From Gnetum montanum (Eukaryota > Streptophyta > Gnetopsida > Gnetales > Gnetaceae): a stretch of 64,000 nucleotides of DNA. The translations under genes and the position numbers were made by a program. Shown piece after piece: positions 1 through 11,289 of the stretch (positions are counted from its first letter, which is position 1; each line of letters begins with the position of its first letter). The stretch lies in assembly GCA_015680685.1 (NCBI GenBank), contig MNCI01025086.1, positions 760,423 through 824,422 of the forward strand. The letters are read 5' to 3'. Below the pieces are notes generated by a model. It saw nothing but the letters and a program-made list of their open reading frames with translations. It did not search any database and was not told the origin of the DNA.

Positions 1-237
1 AAGGTAGAGTAATTTAAGCTCTAATTCATTCACTACCTAACTAGCTTAACACAAGTACCCATTCCACTTTCCTGGACACATCTTGAACACATATAACACT
101 ATTGGGCTACCAAACATTAAGCATTACTAGGTTACCAAGCACTATATGTATGTTCAAAGTGGTCGTTCTTCTATTCATTAACAAATAAAATTAATTACTT
201 AATTAAAATGGATTAAATTAAAGTACATTAAAGAAAA
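1..237 (-). repeat. Element A 3' LTR, left part (split)
   Basis: This is the first part of an old Athila-type LTR. It aligns with the other LTR of element A around 9480-9720, sharing the stretch with 'cattcccac', 'acacatcttgaacac' and 'ttaccaagcac'. It starts before the window. It stops at the repeated pentamer gaaaa (233-237), after which unrelated DNA begins; the LTR resumes at 4503. Confidence 0.65.
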
Positions 238-702
238 TGTTGGCACATTTGGCTATTTCATAGAGTAGGTTGGTAGGATTAAATTGGTTAAGAGTTTTTG
301 GAGAAGTGGCAAAAATTTTAGTTTGAAAGGAAAAGAATAAGTTAACAACAACATTCTTTTAATTTAAGGAAGAAATATATAGGAGCACCATTCCTATAGT
401 AAGCTTATGAATCTCTGAGCAATGCATTTTACAAGGTAGCAATATAGATATATAAATATATTATGATACACTGGACTTTACGAAACCAAAGTCTAGCAAG
501 ATTATGGAGGAAGTCTAGTTTTTATATGTATCATTTATATGATATGAATATATAGCAAATAAAAGACCATCTCAAGTAAAATTGGTTTTGTATTGATTTT
601 ATTTCGGTAAAGCATATCTCTGTAGCAACACAAATTCAGCAGTCCGGTGGTGCAGGGTTAAATTATTTTTGCATTGATTAAACAGGAACATTGCAATTCA
701 TA

Positions 703-948
703 TTGTTGAATGGCTAAATGCGGTCAATGTTAATCTTTCCTTTAACAATTTTGATGGGAATAGGTCAAAATCCTTGGACAACAAGCTTACACAGCTGGAA
801 AACATGGGTCTTTCTCATAACAAGATTACGGGTCCTATTCTAGAGTCTTTGTCCAACCTTACTTTTCTTCAGGTTTTAAATTTATCATTGAAAAACTTTG
901 AAGGTAATGTCAACTATTCTGAAGGCTCTCTCCGAAGATTGAAAAATT
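703..948 (+). pseudogene. Leucine-rich-repeat protein fragment
   Basis: An open stretch ending in TAA at 946-948 reads as about two plant extracellular LRR units: 'VNLSFNNFDGN', then 'LENMGLSHNKITGPI', 'LESLSNLTFLQVLNLS' and 'LKNFEGN'. This matches the consensus LxxLxLSxNxxxGxIPxSLxNLxxL of receptor-like proteins and kinases. No start codon, signal peptide, transmembrane segment or kinase domain is attached, so this is a fragment. It lies inside the insertion at 238-4497 and may have been captured by it. Confidence 0.6.
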
Positions 949-1122
949 AATCATTCGTGCACAAATCCTACATGACTGCAAGCAAACAAAACATGAATGA
1001 AAGTAATCTGATTGGGTTGAATCCCTAATTTTCTAAAGCACCCAAAAATTTTAGAGCTTCCAATCCATTCCCAATCATGGCGTTCCAGAAAATCACATTT
1101 TTACCAGGGTAGTAGGAGTGAC

Positions 1123-1236
1123 AAAATCACTGGCCACGTGGTGCTTATCGTGGCGTAGCCAGGCATCGGGAAAATCGCCATCGCCTTGGGCATGGTGAAG
1201 TCCCTGGGCGACGAAACCTCCTTTGCCATGAACATG
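1123..1236 (+). pseudogene. RuvB-like AAA+ ATPase (RUVBL) fragment
   Basis: Translation from 1123 gives 'KITGHVVLIVA*PGIGKIAIALGMVKSLGDETSFAM'. This resembles the Walker A region of eukaryotic RuvB-like helicases (family pattern [23 protein letters not shown]). A stop sits where Gln is expected (CAG to TAG), and the GTGKT threonines are changed to Ile, so it is non-functional. Only about 35 residues are recognisable; upstream and downstream sequence does not match the family. The assignment is from memory of the motif. Confidence 0.5.
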
Positions 1237-1628
1237 GCAGTGAGAGATGAGAAAAAAAAAACCCTCATCCACACATAGAAACAGAGTCACGTTTCATTGA
1301 AACCCCAGTCTCATTACCAGATTTGCTTGATAATATCAGGGCATCTTCATCAAATTAAACTACCCCCTTCTCTAGCACTGCCGCTACATCAGCGAGCTCT
1401 TGTTCTGTGCGGCAGTCTACGATGTGTAGTTGAGGAGTGATTGCGTCGTCATCACACCATCAATCCCTACTGGCCTCTATGTTGTTTCACAAATTTCATT
1501 AGCAATGCATGGGAATACATTTTGTTTGCTACGTTTTGGTTCTATCTCATTGCTTGAACAACTTCCTAACATGCAAATTCGGAGGGGCATAACAACTTTC
1601 AGTTATCACCAGATGATTTTTGAAAGGG

Positions 1629-1736
1629 TTTTGATGCAGATACCATTATTAGAACTTCTGTAATTAAAATGCATTCCAAATGTAGGGATATATATGAAGT
1701 TAGAAAACTGCTTCCAGAGAAGACTTTGCAATGGTG
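1629..1736 (+). pseudogene. Pentatricopeptide-repeat (PPR) protein fragment
   Basis: The frame 'GFDADTIIRTSVIKMHSKCRDIYEVRKLLPEK' resembles one PPR unit of the plant PLS type (pattern GFxxDxxVxTALIxMYxKCGxIxxARKLFxxMPEK). A stop follows at TGA around 1734. It is a single motif with no organelle transit peptide, so it is a relic. It is the third plus-strand host-gene-like piece within 1.1 kb. Confidence 0.5.
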
Positions 1737-2239
1737 AACCTGCAAATAATCTTATCAAAAATAGCAACAATGCTCGACGCCGATGCATTCATTATCGCCA
1801 TACCAATCCACTGAACGTGGCAACAAAGACATGAAGGAATAATAAGATAGGTGTACAACTGAATCAGTAGAACCAGGAGATTTTTTAGCCAATGCCGATA
1901 AATCAGAGTTGCAGTTTATTCATTGCTAAAGAAAAATAAAAAACCCAAACACGCGAAATTGGAGTTACAGAAATAAAATTTCAATTTCACATGAGCTGGT
2001 GGTAAAAATATAATTTTGGAAATTTCTCACATACGATAATGATATGGATCCCTTGTTAAATTCCTATCATTAATTTACTTATCTCGAGTGAATTACTAAG
2101 GCTTTATACACAATGGGAAATTAAAAATCCTAAAATAAAAATTGAACGAAGCTCTCATAAGATTCAGGTCTTGAATTTATTTTTCAAAAATTATTTTATA
2201 GGTTGTTGCCTATAAAATATTTGTAATATTTACAAATGT

Positions 2240-2935
2240 CAATGTTAGCATAAGTTCCTCCTAATTTTTTGTATAACTTCCTAACTAGATTCAAGAAATA
2301 TCTCCTAACTAGTTGGGTAAGTTATAACTTCCTTTCTTGGGAGAGAAGTTAGCTAAGATATTTTGAAATATGTAACTACCTTTTGAACCTTATAAGAAGG
2401 CTTCAGGGTTAAGAGGAAAGAGATATTGGGACTACTAGCACATACTTGGGGTCACACATTGTGAAAGATTGCTTGTAAGAGGACTGGCTAAAGAAAATAT
2501 TTTAGCCTCTTTATCATAGTCCTATGAGTTATGTTTTATTTTTATTTTGTTTAAATTGTTTAGCTAGTGGTTTAGATAGTATCATCCTTGGCAAGTAATT
2601 TTGGGATTTTTAGATTGCTCTTATTGTTCTTGTTGCCCGATAGAAAATTTCTGTTAAAATTTTGCCATAGAAGCGCTTGTGTTTAAAAGCCTTAAGAGCA
2701 TTTTAGTAGTAAATTTTATTATTGTGCAACGTATAATAACTACTATTGAGATTGTTGTAAGAGAGCCTCTACTTGTAGTCATGCCGTTGAACGATTCAAT
2801 AGTCAAGAGGGTTCAAAAAATCTTTGGTATTTTGATGGGACCAGAATAGCTTCTTTTATCTTTAAAGTGAATCTCCATGGTATTTCAATCAGAAATTGTC
2901 AAGTCTTTTGAAGGTTCTATTGAATGCAATTGTTG
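2240..2935 (+). mobile_element. Possible copia-type LTR and gag start, degenerate
   Basis: From about 2246 (TGTTAGCATAAGTTCC) the DNA has LTR-like features: a 'cttataag' TATA-like box at about 2389 and a transcribed-leader-like stretch. Around 2830-2890 one frame reads 'FDGTRIASFIFKVNLHG', resembling the copia gag start pattern FDGTNFxxWKFKM. No initiator-Met PBS is clear and no pol is visible. It may be a truncated 5' end. Confidence 0.3.
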
Positions 2936-3306
2936 ATGTCCATTATCTAGCCAAAATGGAGTCTCGTACGTGATAGTTTACGCAGCAATTTTTTAGTAGC
3001 ATAGTAGGATTATCTTGAAGAAATTTCTTATTTGGGCTTTGGAAGTTTGAAAAATTCGTAATTATTGAATTTGGGGATAGCTTTATTGTGAATTTTTTAC
3101 TTGTATCATTTTACCTTATTTAAATATTTGAGATCTTTACACAAATCTGCTTTCTTTCCTTTCTATTTCCATTGAATCTTGCTCTATTTCTAGTTTTCTT
3201 GTGGAACTATTTCTTTCTCTGGGGAAAATTAGAAGTAGATTTGCGAAGTTGTGCTTAAATGTTTTTGCAAAATTTTATTTGTTACAAGTAGGTATTATAA
3301 GGACTG

Positions 3307-3475
3307 CGTAGACTAGGCAATTAAACAAAATAGGAATTCCCAACAACTCACAGTACTTGGCAAAGTTGGCTGAATCTCTTTAAGATAAGTCATTTGTAGT
3401 TTACACACAATGCAATCATTTCATTTTCACAACCGCACACCGCAACAGCACACACACATACTCACATTAACTACT
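3307..3475. repeat. Left copy of the 169-bp duplication flanking gap 1
   Basis: Exactly the same sequence recurs at 4222-4390 (offset 915), immediately after the N run. This is the pattern left when two overlapping contigs are joined with an estimated gap instead of being merged. Confidence 0.9.
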
Positions 3476-4221
3476 NNNNNNNNNNNNNNNNNNNNNNNNN
3501 NNNNNNNNNNNNNNNNNNNNNNNNNNNNNNNNNNNNNNNNNNNNNNNNNNNNNNNNNNNNNNNNNNNNNNNNNNNNNNNNNNNNNNNNNNNNNNNNNNNN
3601 NNNNNNNNNNNNNNNNNNNNNNNNNNNNNNNNNNNNNNNNNNNNNNNNNNNNNNNNNNNNNNNNNNNNNNNNNNNNNNNNNNNNNNNNNNNNNNNNNNNN
3701 NNNNNNNNNNNNNNNNNNNNNNNNNNNNNNNNNNNNNNNNNNNNNNNNNNNNNNNNNNNNNNNNNNNNNNNNNNNNNNNNNNNNNNNNNNNNNNNNNNNN
3801 NNNNNNNNNNNNNNNNNNNNNNNNNNNNNNNNNNNNNNNNNNNNNNNNNNNNNNNNNNNNNNNNNNNNNNNNNNNNNNNNNNNNNNNNNNNNNNNNNNNN
3901 NNNNNNNNNNNNNNNNNNNNNNNNNNNNNNNNNNNNNNNNNNNNNNNNNNNNNNNNNNNNNNNNNNNNNNNNNNNNNNNNNNNNNNNNNNNNNNNNNNNN
4001 NNNNNNNNNNNNNNNNNNNNNNNNNNNNNNNNNNNNNNNNNNNNNNNNNNNNNNNNNNNNNNNNNNNNNNNNNNNNNNNNNNNNNNNNNNNNNNNNNNNN
4101 NNNNNNNNNNNNNNNNNNNNNNNNNNNNNNNNNNNNNNNNNNNNNNNNNNNNNNNNNNNNNNNNNNNNNNNNNNNNNNNNNNNNNNNNNNNNNNNNNNNN
4201 NNNNNNNNNNNNNNNNNNNNN
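3476..4221. other. Assembly gap 1 (746 N)
   Basis: An unbroken run of N. The flanks are an exact 169-bp direct duplication, so there may be no missing DNA at all. Any open frame drawn across it is meaningless. Confidence 0.99.
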
Positions 4222-4390
4222 CGTAGACTAGGCAATTAAACAAAATAGGAATTCCCAACAACTCACAGTACTTGGCAAAGTTGGCTGAATCTCTTTAAGA
4301 TAAGTCATTTGTAGTTTACACACAATGCAATCATTTCATTTTCACAACCGCACACCGCAACAGCACACACACATACTCACATTAACTACT
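4222..4390. repeat. Right copy of the 169-bp duplication flanking gap 1
   Basis: Identical to 3307-3475. It includes a CA-rich stretch at 4363-4381. The unique sequence resumes at 4391. Confidence 0.9.
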
Positions 4391-4502
4391 GAGTCTATTT
4401 GGAGGTATTTGGGCCTTGGTGTTGCCAGAGACCAGCAAGCACCTAAATCCTGTTCGAGGACACTCGTTGGCAGTCGCATCCCAAATGGTCACTAACAGAA
4501 AA

Positions 4503-4814
4503 CATTAATCTATTCTTAGTGCTGCAAGGATTGTCGAAAGCGTTCATTTTTATTCCCATCACAATGTTGTGCTTAGGTACATCAATGTTCAAAACACACT
4601 TAGACTCCTGCTATGGGCACTAAGAAAATATTCTAACTCTAGAGAAAAAAACTGCAAGATCTTCGCTAACTATTACAAAAAAAATTGATTCTCAAATCAT
4701 GAGCCCAAGCACTATATTTATAGGTCATACCCCATGATATCAAATATTCGACATCATGTCCTAGCTTTGACATTAGATACCCAACATTGTAGCATGCAAG
4801 AACATGATTCATCA
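4503..4814 (-). repeat. Element A 3' LTR, right part
   Basis: The remainder of the LTR split at 237. It aligns with 9730-10082 ('gctgcaagg', 'ttttattcc', 'gtgcttaggtac', 'tatatttatagg') and ends in 'gattcatca'. It joins directly to reverse-transcriptase sequence, so the PPT, integrase and RNase H part of the element is deleted. The TATA box is the reverse complement of 'tatttatagg' near 4718. Confidence 0.65.
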
Positions 4815-5640
4815 GTAAGCTTGACCAATGGTTTAGCGATCTTAAAGAAATTCTCTATGAATTTTTGGTAGTAGCTAGTGTGTCCAAAGAATGATTAGAC
4901 ATCTTTAATGGTTTTTAGTTGGCAAGTTATTCCTTGGATGACCTTAATATTTTTAGGATCCACCTCAATCCTTGCTTGTGAGATTCTATGCCTTGACACA
5001 ATGCTCTCCTGGACCATGAGATGGATCTTCTACCAATTAAGTTGAAGATAAGTCTTCATGCACCTTTTAAGCACTTGCTCAAGGTGGTCTAGGGCTTACT
5101 TGAACATAGCACCATAATTGGAGAAGTCATCTATGAAGAATTCCACCCCACTACCAATCTTCTATTGAAAAATACTCAAGACAAGGCATTGAAATGTTGC
5201 AGAGGCATTACAAAGACCAAAAGGCATCCTTTTATATGCAAATGTTTCCCAAGGATTTGTAAATATTATTTTGGCCCCATCTTCTACCACAATTTGAATC
5301 TGGTTATAGCCACTTTAACCATCCAAAAAGCTATAATAGAAATTCCCAAAGATAGTGTCCAACACCTAGTCCATAAATGGCAATGAAAAATTATCTTTGA
5401 ATGTTGCAATGTTCAACAACCTAAAATCAATATAGACCCACCACTTGTCATCTTTCTTTAGCATGAGCATGAGTGGGCTAACCCATTCACTATCCACAAT
5501 GGGATAGATGAACCTTACCTTGAGGATTTGTTCAATTTCTCTTTGATGGTTCACTTCAATTTGGGATTCAACTACTTCTGTGACTACCTCTTTGACTTGA
5601 TGGAAGGATTAGTATAGATGTAATGTTGGCATATCCAAGG
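4815..5640 (-). pseudogene. Element A reverse transcriptase (decayed)
   Basis: The best open piece is 5366-5554 on the minus strand, with 'IEQILKVRFIYPIVDSEWVSP' and 'WVYIDFRLLNIATFKDNFSLPF', an RT fingers/palm pattern. Further along come 'FIDDFSNYG' near 5125-5150, corresponding to the catalytic (Y/F)xDD box in its Athila form FMDDFS, and 'HLEQVLKRCMKTYLQLN'. Stops interrupt it several times. It is not expected to be active. Confidence 0.75.
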
Positions 5641-5989
5641 ATCAATCCCTATGAGTTTAGGATATGACCAAGAAAAGGTGTTGGTTATTTATTGATCACA
5701 TTCAACAACATTCTTTTCTACTTAGGAGCAAGGTTGGCATTGATTATTACTGGCTTACCATTTCTTAGAAATGCATATTCCATGCTAAAAAATAGAGTTT
5801 TCAACTCTAAGGGCTTTCATTTAAAATTTTTAGGGACTTCCAACTCTCCCCAATAAGTATCATTGGATTCATCATCAACGAGTTGGTGATGAACTTGTTC
5901 TAGTTCATCCATGCCTTCAACATAGGCACATGTTAAGATCTTAATTGGTTCCATGCCAAAAGTGCTACTTTCACAATTAGTTGTTAGCC

Positions 5990-6500
5990 ACTGGGTGCCC
6001 TCCTAGTTTGTGGCTATTGTGTATAGGCACTTTTGGATTTCAGATTCATTTGCACATTATCTATATGCTTTGATTGATGTGCTTTTGATAAACCATAACT
6101 TTTACACATAGTTGCATCCTCTATTATTGTATGTGATGCATGGAACTCTCTTGTTCTCAATATTTTTAAAATCATTTTCCTTGGAAATTTATAGGAAAAG
6201 ACCTCTAATTCTCATTCATGCATTAATGGTGCTCAAGAAAGCTCTTCCAAAAATGATTGAGAAATCCCCTTTGCAATTGTCAACCTTGATCACCAGGAAA
6301 TCGACAAGATAGGACCATCCACAAATAGTGGTCACAATGTCCTTCACTAATCCCAAGGGAATAGTGATGGATTGATCTACCAATTCTAAATGAATGTTTC
6401 TCTTCTTGAGAGCAGGTAGGTTCTAAGCTTTGTACATTTCATGGGAAATCAAATTAACACTAGAACTTGAATCAAAAAAAGCCTTGCATGGCTTATTTTC
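5990..6500 (-). pseudogene. Element A retropepsin-like protease (decayed)
   Basis: On the minus strand, near 6440-6490, the frame reads 'FFDSSSSVNLISHEMYK'. It aligns with the retropepsin active-site loop D(S/T)GxSxNxIS. The third residue, normally the invariant Gly, is Ser here and also in element C. Downstream, the segment around 6140-6330 corresponds to the C-terminal half of the protease seen at 50011-50265. Confidence 0.6.
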
Positions 6501-6599
6501 AGCAATCTGCAAGTAGATGAAAGAACTTCTAGGATTAGCTCTTTTCTTGGGAAGGTTGCCAACATTAATCCAATAAGATACATCATGGGTTAACATGAT

Positions 6600-9043
6600 T
6601 GTGTAGACCTTGGGAGGTGTTTATTTTGAAGGGATCTCAAAAGTAATAGATGCAGAGGATGAAGGAGACAAAGGATGACTAGCTACATAAGTCAGTGAGG
6701 ACTTTGTAGGGCCATTGGTTTAAAATAATGATCTTTTATCAGGTTTGGGTTCTAAACCACTTGGTAGAGAAATTGGTTGTAAGTTAATGATCTTAGTAGC
6801 ATTATGTTGTTATGGTTGTGTAGGAATTTCACCCTGCATGAATGGACAAGGGGGTAATTAGGTTGAGGGAGGAGAAACATGTGCTAAAGGATGAGAAGGG
6901 TGATAAGGGTATGGGGATTCCCCTCTAGGAGATGGAGAATGAGTTCTATAATACTCTAGATGGTAGTAGTGATGTTAGAATGAAATATGACTATAAGAGT
7001 CATATGGATACATAGGTTGTTGAACATAGTACCATATGGATTAGGCTATCTATAAGGTTACTACTACCTAGGTGGTGTCATCCCTCATGATTGTGGTTGT
7101 TGTCATTGATGGTACTACTCATATGGTTGTCATGGAGCTCCACTTGGATAATAAGCTTGTTGTTGGTGGTAGAATTGCCTTGGATTGCCTTGAGGATAAG
7201 GTAATCATATGGGTGTATGCCTTCTTGCCAGTCTATAATTTAAAGTGTACACCCTAGATTCCTATAAGTGTGACACAATAGAGCAACATTCCTTAGGATG
7301 TTCATATTGGTAGATGTTACACCACCACCATCATTTGATTCTAACTTCACAACCTCTTCCAATACAATAGCTTTTCCCTTACTCCTTTGGTAGGAATATT
7401 AAGCTTCCTTTCTTCTCTTATGACTATGATCACTACCTTACTCTTTTGATTCTTCTACAATTTTTAAAGCAGTTTGATATTTTTTGTTCAACGATTCCCA
7501 CATTTTATCCACTTTAGTAAAAATTTTGTAAACAAACTTTTTAATCAATAATATTTTTTATTGCACCACTTCATCAAGTGATGCCTCCCCCTCAATATCA
7601 CAAAAACAAACCTCCATTTTTCTAATGGAAGGATCTTGGTTATACTCCTCAGCACGTTTCCATTTTCTTAACTCACCTTCTTCTTTTGCAACCTACTTAA
7701 TTAGTCTTTGAATTTGATGGGCTTGAAGTTTTAACAATCTCCCTTAGGCATAAACCCCAAGGGTTCTCCTCATTTTTTATTAGAGCCCATCTATGATATG
7801 GCAAAGCTATTCGCTAAGAATAACCATGGCTAGGACACCTATGCAAAAGGGAATAATACCTACCCCTGGCTACATTCAAGGGTTGATGTGTTTCTTGTTG
7901 CCAGCCTTGGATTTGCTTTCTGAAATTGGATACTCTGGAGTATGTTTGATATTTTTCATTAAACAACTCAAGCATCATACAAGGAATTAATTCCATCTCC
8001 ATAGAGAAATTCCAACTTTCTACTTCTTTTGTGAATGTCCTAGGAAACAACTTAAGTTTTTTCCAATCATTCTCTATATTCTACAAGGCACAAGCATTGT
8101 GAAAGACTTGGAGATGGGTTTACGAATCTGAGTTGTATCCCCCTCAAGTTTGGGAATATTATTCATATCCAACCTCTTGATTCTACTATCCTTCACATGC
8201 CTAGTTGGAATTTTGACTACCTCTATGATGTTCAACATGCTTTGAGTTGCCAAAAACTTTTCATCATCATCATAATTTCAATGATGCCTATGATGTCCTC
8301 TACTATTCCTTCATTCATGGTAGGGCCTACAAGCATTGTTGTCCCACTATCCATCTTCATTATGATTTTGTCCTTTGTAATGTTAGTTGGATTCAAAGGA
8401 GGAAGAAGAAGATGAAGATGAAGAGGACAAAGAGGAAGGAGGACTTCCATCACCATGGTGTCTACCATCTTCTATCTTCTTATCACAGCCATGGTCATCA
8501 AGTTTATTGTCATCATGATGCTTGCCTAAGCCCTTGCCTTAACTCCCACTTTTTCCTAAACTTAAATTATTGATAGTGGACTATAAGTTCATGTTCAAGC
8601 CCCATTCTTCAGAGTGAAGGGATGGAGAATCTTCATATTGAGAACCCTAAAAGCTAGGATCCTCCTTGTCATTTTGATTCAATAGGAACAAGGGGTTAGT
8701 GAAACATTTCCCCATTGTAGCTTCATGCTACTTCTTCTGGTGTTAGTCTTTTTTGTTTGTATTTCTATGGGATAGTAGTCTCAATAGTCATGGTCCTGCA
8801 TAATGTATTTATCATGGAGATCTTAGATGTCCAACCTCTTAAGATTTTAGAATAGCATCCTTCGAATATATTGGTCGAGAGGCAACACAACATTGCCCTC
8901 CATATCTCTCCAGCACAACTATTCATCCTGATGCAAGATGAAGGTGAAATTGGACACAAACTAATCTAGATGAGTGTATACCACTTTGAATTCTTGGGGA
9001 ACTAGCAGTTTTAATTCATCATGCCTATGAGAAGAAGACATTT
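6600..9043 (-). pseudogene. Element A gag (decayed)
   Basis: The start is an ATG at 9043 (MSSSH...), equivalent to the gag start of element C at 53003. Around 7814-8050 the frame 'ELFNEKYQTYSRVSNFRKQIQGWQQ' matches the retrotransposon gag core of elements B and C. The downstream part is Pro/Gln/Tyr-rich and broken by stops. Confidence 0.65.
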
Positions 9044-9179
9044 TGGATTAAAAGAAGAACATAGTGTGCTTTAATTATAATAATTATTATTTTTTGAATA
9101 ATTGCAACTTTAGGGTTCATTCCAACAATCTCAAATAATATTCACTAAGTCCTAGATAGCATAGGTATTAAACTACAAG

Positions 9180-9198
9180 TCCTTGGCAATAGCTCCAA
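9180..9198 (-). other. Element A primer-binding site (tRNA-Asp-like, decayed)
   Basis: On the minus strand the LTR is followed by TTGGAGCTATTGCCAAGGA. This resembles the complement of the tRNA-Asp 3' end (TGGCGCCGTTGCCGGGGA) with several transitions. Athila/Tat elements commonly prime with tRNA-Asp. Confidence 0.6.
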
Positions 9199-10082
9199 TG
9201 ATGAGCAGTGAGTAGACCCTACACCCAACCATACGAATCATTAAGTGTTCATGCGTGATTTGATCAAATTCCATGGAATTATAGCCTTCTAAGTACACTG
9301 GTCTTTAGGAAGTGAAATTAATCATTACAATTGTTTTCTTCCCAATTACACTTATAAAATGCAAAGGTATGGTTAAGTGCAACTAAGGCTTATGCTTTTT
9401 ATTATTTTTACGTTTTACGTTCTAAGTTGCCTAAGAATAAAGAATAAAGAATGAAAGGTATTTAATTGCTAATTTAATCAAAATAGCTAATATTTAACTA
9501 ATCTTAACCTGAGCATCCATTCCCACTTGTTGTACACATCTTGAACATGTTTAATGCTACAATGTTACCAAATGTTAAGTGTTACTAGGATTACCAAGCA
9601 CCAAGCATATGCTTTAAGTGCTCATACTTATGTGCTTAATTAATCACTATTTAATTTAGCTTAGTCTAGCTTAATTAATTACTTAACACATTAAAGAAAA
9701 TTTCTTAAAATATTAAATGCATAAAGGAAATAATTAATATATTTCAAAGTGTTGCAAGGTTTATCAGAAAGCTTGTCTTTATTTCTACATAAACTTTAGT
9801 GCTTAGGTACAATAGTGCTTGAATAAAGATTCGTACACTCTTTGACTTCTATTGCAAGCACTTAGAAAATTATTCTAACTTCTAAATGACAAAACTACAA
9901 AGCTTCACTAAAACTATGAGAATTATGTCATAAATGTGGTTGGTGAGCATGCATTTATAATCAAAATAGGGATCCTTGTTGATGGGCACACGTCAATGGA
10001 TCAAACCCTACGTCAATGGGATCATGTCAATGGGGTCATGTCAACAACATCCCATCGACACGGCCAACCAAAAAACTCATCA
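9199..10082 (-). repeat. Element A 5' LTR
   Basis: 884 bp, starting TGATGAG and ending CATCA in plus orientation. It has the family core ('cctacacccaaccatacgaat', 'ttaccaagcacc', 'gttgcaagg'). Its U3 differs from the other family members: where they have GATATC/CGCG units, this one has repeated 'gtcaatgg' units at about 9991-10045. Downstream DNA (attat...) is a copia integrase, the insertion target. Confidence 0.75.
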
Positions 10083-10083
10083 A

Positions 10084-10640
10084 TTATGGTATAGAAAATT
10101 GGAAAATTTAAATCTAATAGCAAGGTCTCTAAAAATAAAAGTTTTGAAGAATTATCCAACATCCAATCCAAGAAAGATAAGGTATATGACACTCATCAAA
10201 AATGTAAGTAATGATCCATATTTTACAAGAGCAAAAATGATATTCCTACTAAACATTTTATTGAATTATTACATTTGGATTTTCTTGGACCTACTAGAGC
10301 TTGTAGCTTAGGTGGTAAAAGATATTATTTTTGTGATTGTTGCTGATTACTTAAGATTTACTTCGGTACTGCTACTAACCCATAAGGATGAAGCATTTCC
10401 TCACTTTAAAAAAATTTGCTACATGATACAAAGAGAGAAACCATACCTAATCAAGATGATTAGAAGTGACCATGGAGGAGAATTTGATAACCATGCCTTT
10501 AAGGAATACTATTACAATGAGAGTATTGAATATGAATTTTCAGCACTAAGGAATCATTAAGAAAATGGAGTTGCGAAATGAAAGAATTGGGTTCTATAAG
10601 AAATGACCAAAACCTTACTTAATGAACAGATGTTGCCAAA
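10084..10640 (+). pseudogene. Ty1/copia integrase fragment (decayed)
   Basis: From 'LWYRKLENLN' at 10084, the GAG pre-integrase pattern LWHRRLGHLN, the plus strand runs through 'IFVIVADYLRFTSVLLLTHKDEAF' and 'IRSDHGGEFDNHAF'. The latter contains the second catalytic Asp (SDHGGEF). It ends with 'NGVAK*KN', the region of the catalytic Glu (NGVVERKN), where the Glu is changed and a stop follows. The element continues left of element A, outside the window. Confidence 0.8.
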
Positions 10641-11285
10641 ATGAATCATTATAGAAATAACTCTCATTCAAGCCATTTAGGTTCAAGAGTGCAAAGGATA
10701 GGTGGAGAGATCCATCAATAAGATTAAATATTCAACAATCAAAGATCTCAATAACAAATCTTCTCAAAGTTGATTCTAATGTAAAAAGATATTCAAGGCA
10801 AAGAAAGAAGAAGAATTGAGATATTGAGATTATTAGCCAACATTTTCCATCACACATAGCAAGAGAAGGATTCATCTTATATTCTTACTTACCAACAACA
10901 ATTAATTAAAATATTGGATTTCTAATTTATTCTAATTTCTTTTTCTATAAGAACCACAATCTTTCTTATTACTCTCCTTTTTTTTTCAGCTACAACCTTC
11001 TCATGTTGGTGTTCATTTTTTGTTTCAGCTACAATCTTCTTTTGTTGTTATTCTCTTGAATAATCACATCGTTATATCATTTTCAATATCAAAGATAAAC
11101 ATAAAATTACTAGGTGAAGGAAAAGGATATATCATGTTAGATTAATAAATAATAAGAAAAACAATATAGAGATGAAGTCAATAGACTTTAAACACACAAT
11201 GAAGGTGATAAAAATGTTATAGAAGTCCTAGTAATGAATACCACCAATGTGACATCATTGTCAAAAGTTAGGGAAAAAACATTTT
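10641..11285. other. No gene recognised
   Basis: AT-rich sequence after the copia integrase. I see no motif I can name. There are related 'tttcagctacaa(c/t)cttct' strings at about 10986 and 11025, a possible short local duplication. Confidence 0.5.
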
Positions 11286-11289
11286 ATTT

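Larger units (their letters stand above)
238..4497. mobile_element. Insertion with TG..CA ends and 5-bp TSD, carrying gene fragments
   Basis: A block that interrupts the 3' LTR of element A. It begins TGTTGGCACATTTGG and ends CCAAATGGTCACTAACA, so its ends form an imperfect inverted repeat, and it is flanked by gaaaa on both sides (233-237 and 4498-4502). A 5-bp duplication with TG...CA ends fits integrase-mediated insertion of an LTR-type element or a large solo LTR; no reverse transcriptase is visible inside. It contains degenerate pieces resembling LRR, RuvB-like and PPR genes, all on the plus strand, then a copia-like stretch. About 0.9 kb of its length is an N run plus an apparent assembly duplication. 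The boundary call rests on one short A-rich pentamer. Confidence 0.5.
4815..9198 (-). mobile_element. Element A internal region, truncated Athila-like gag-PR-RT
   Basis: Read on the minus strand the order is gag, protease, reverse transcriptase, as in Ty3/gypsy. The 3' half of pol (RNase H, integrase) and the PPT are missing: the RT runs directly into the LTR end 'catca'. Many stops and frameshifts are present. The RT motif FIDDFS and the protease layout match element C and the Athila group. Confidence 0.75.

Noticed and set aside
3410-4261. Long open frames across the first N run
   Set aside because: They consist of unknown bases; they open only because N codons contain no stops.
8197-8573. 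His/Met-rich and Lys-rich frames on the plus strand
   Set aside because: They are antisense to the gag of element A; the composition reflects its Gly/Asp/Glu-rich part.
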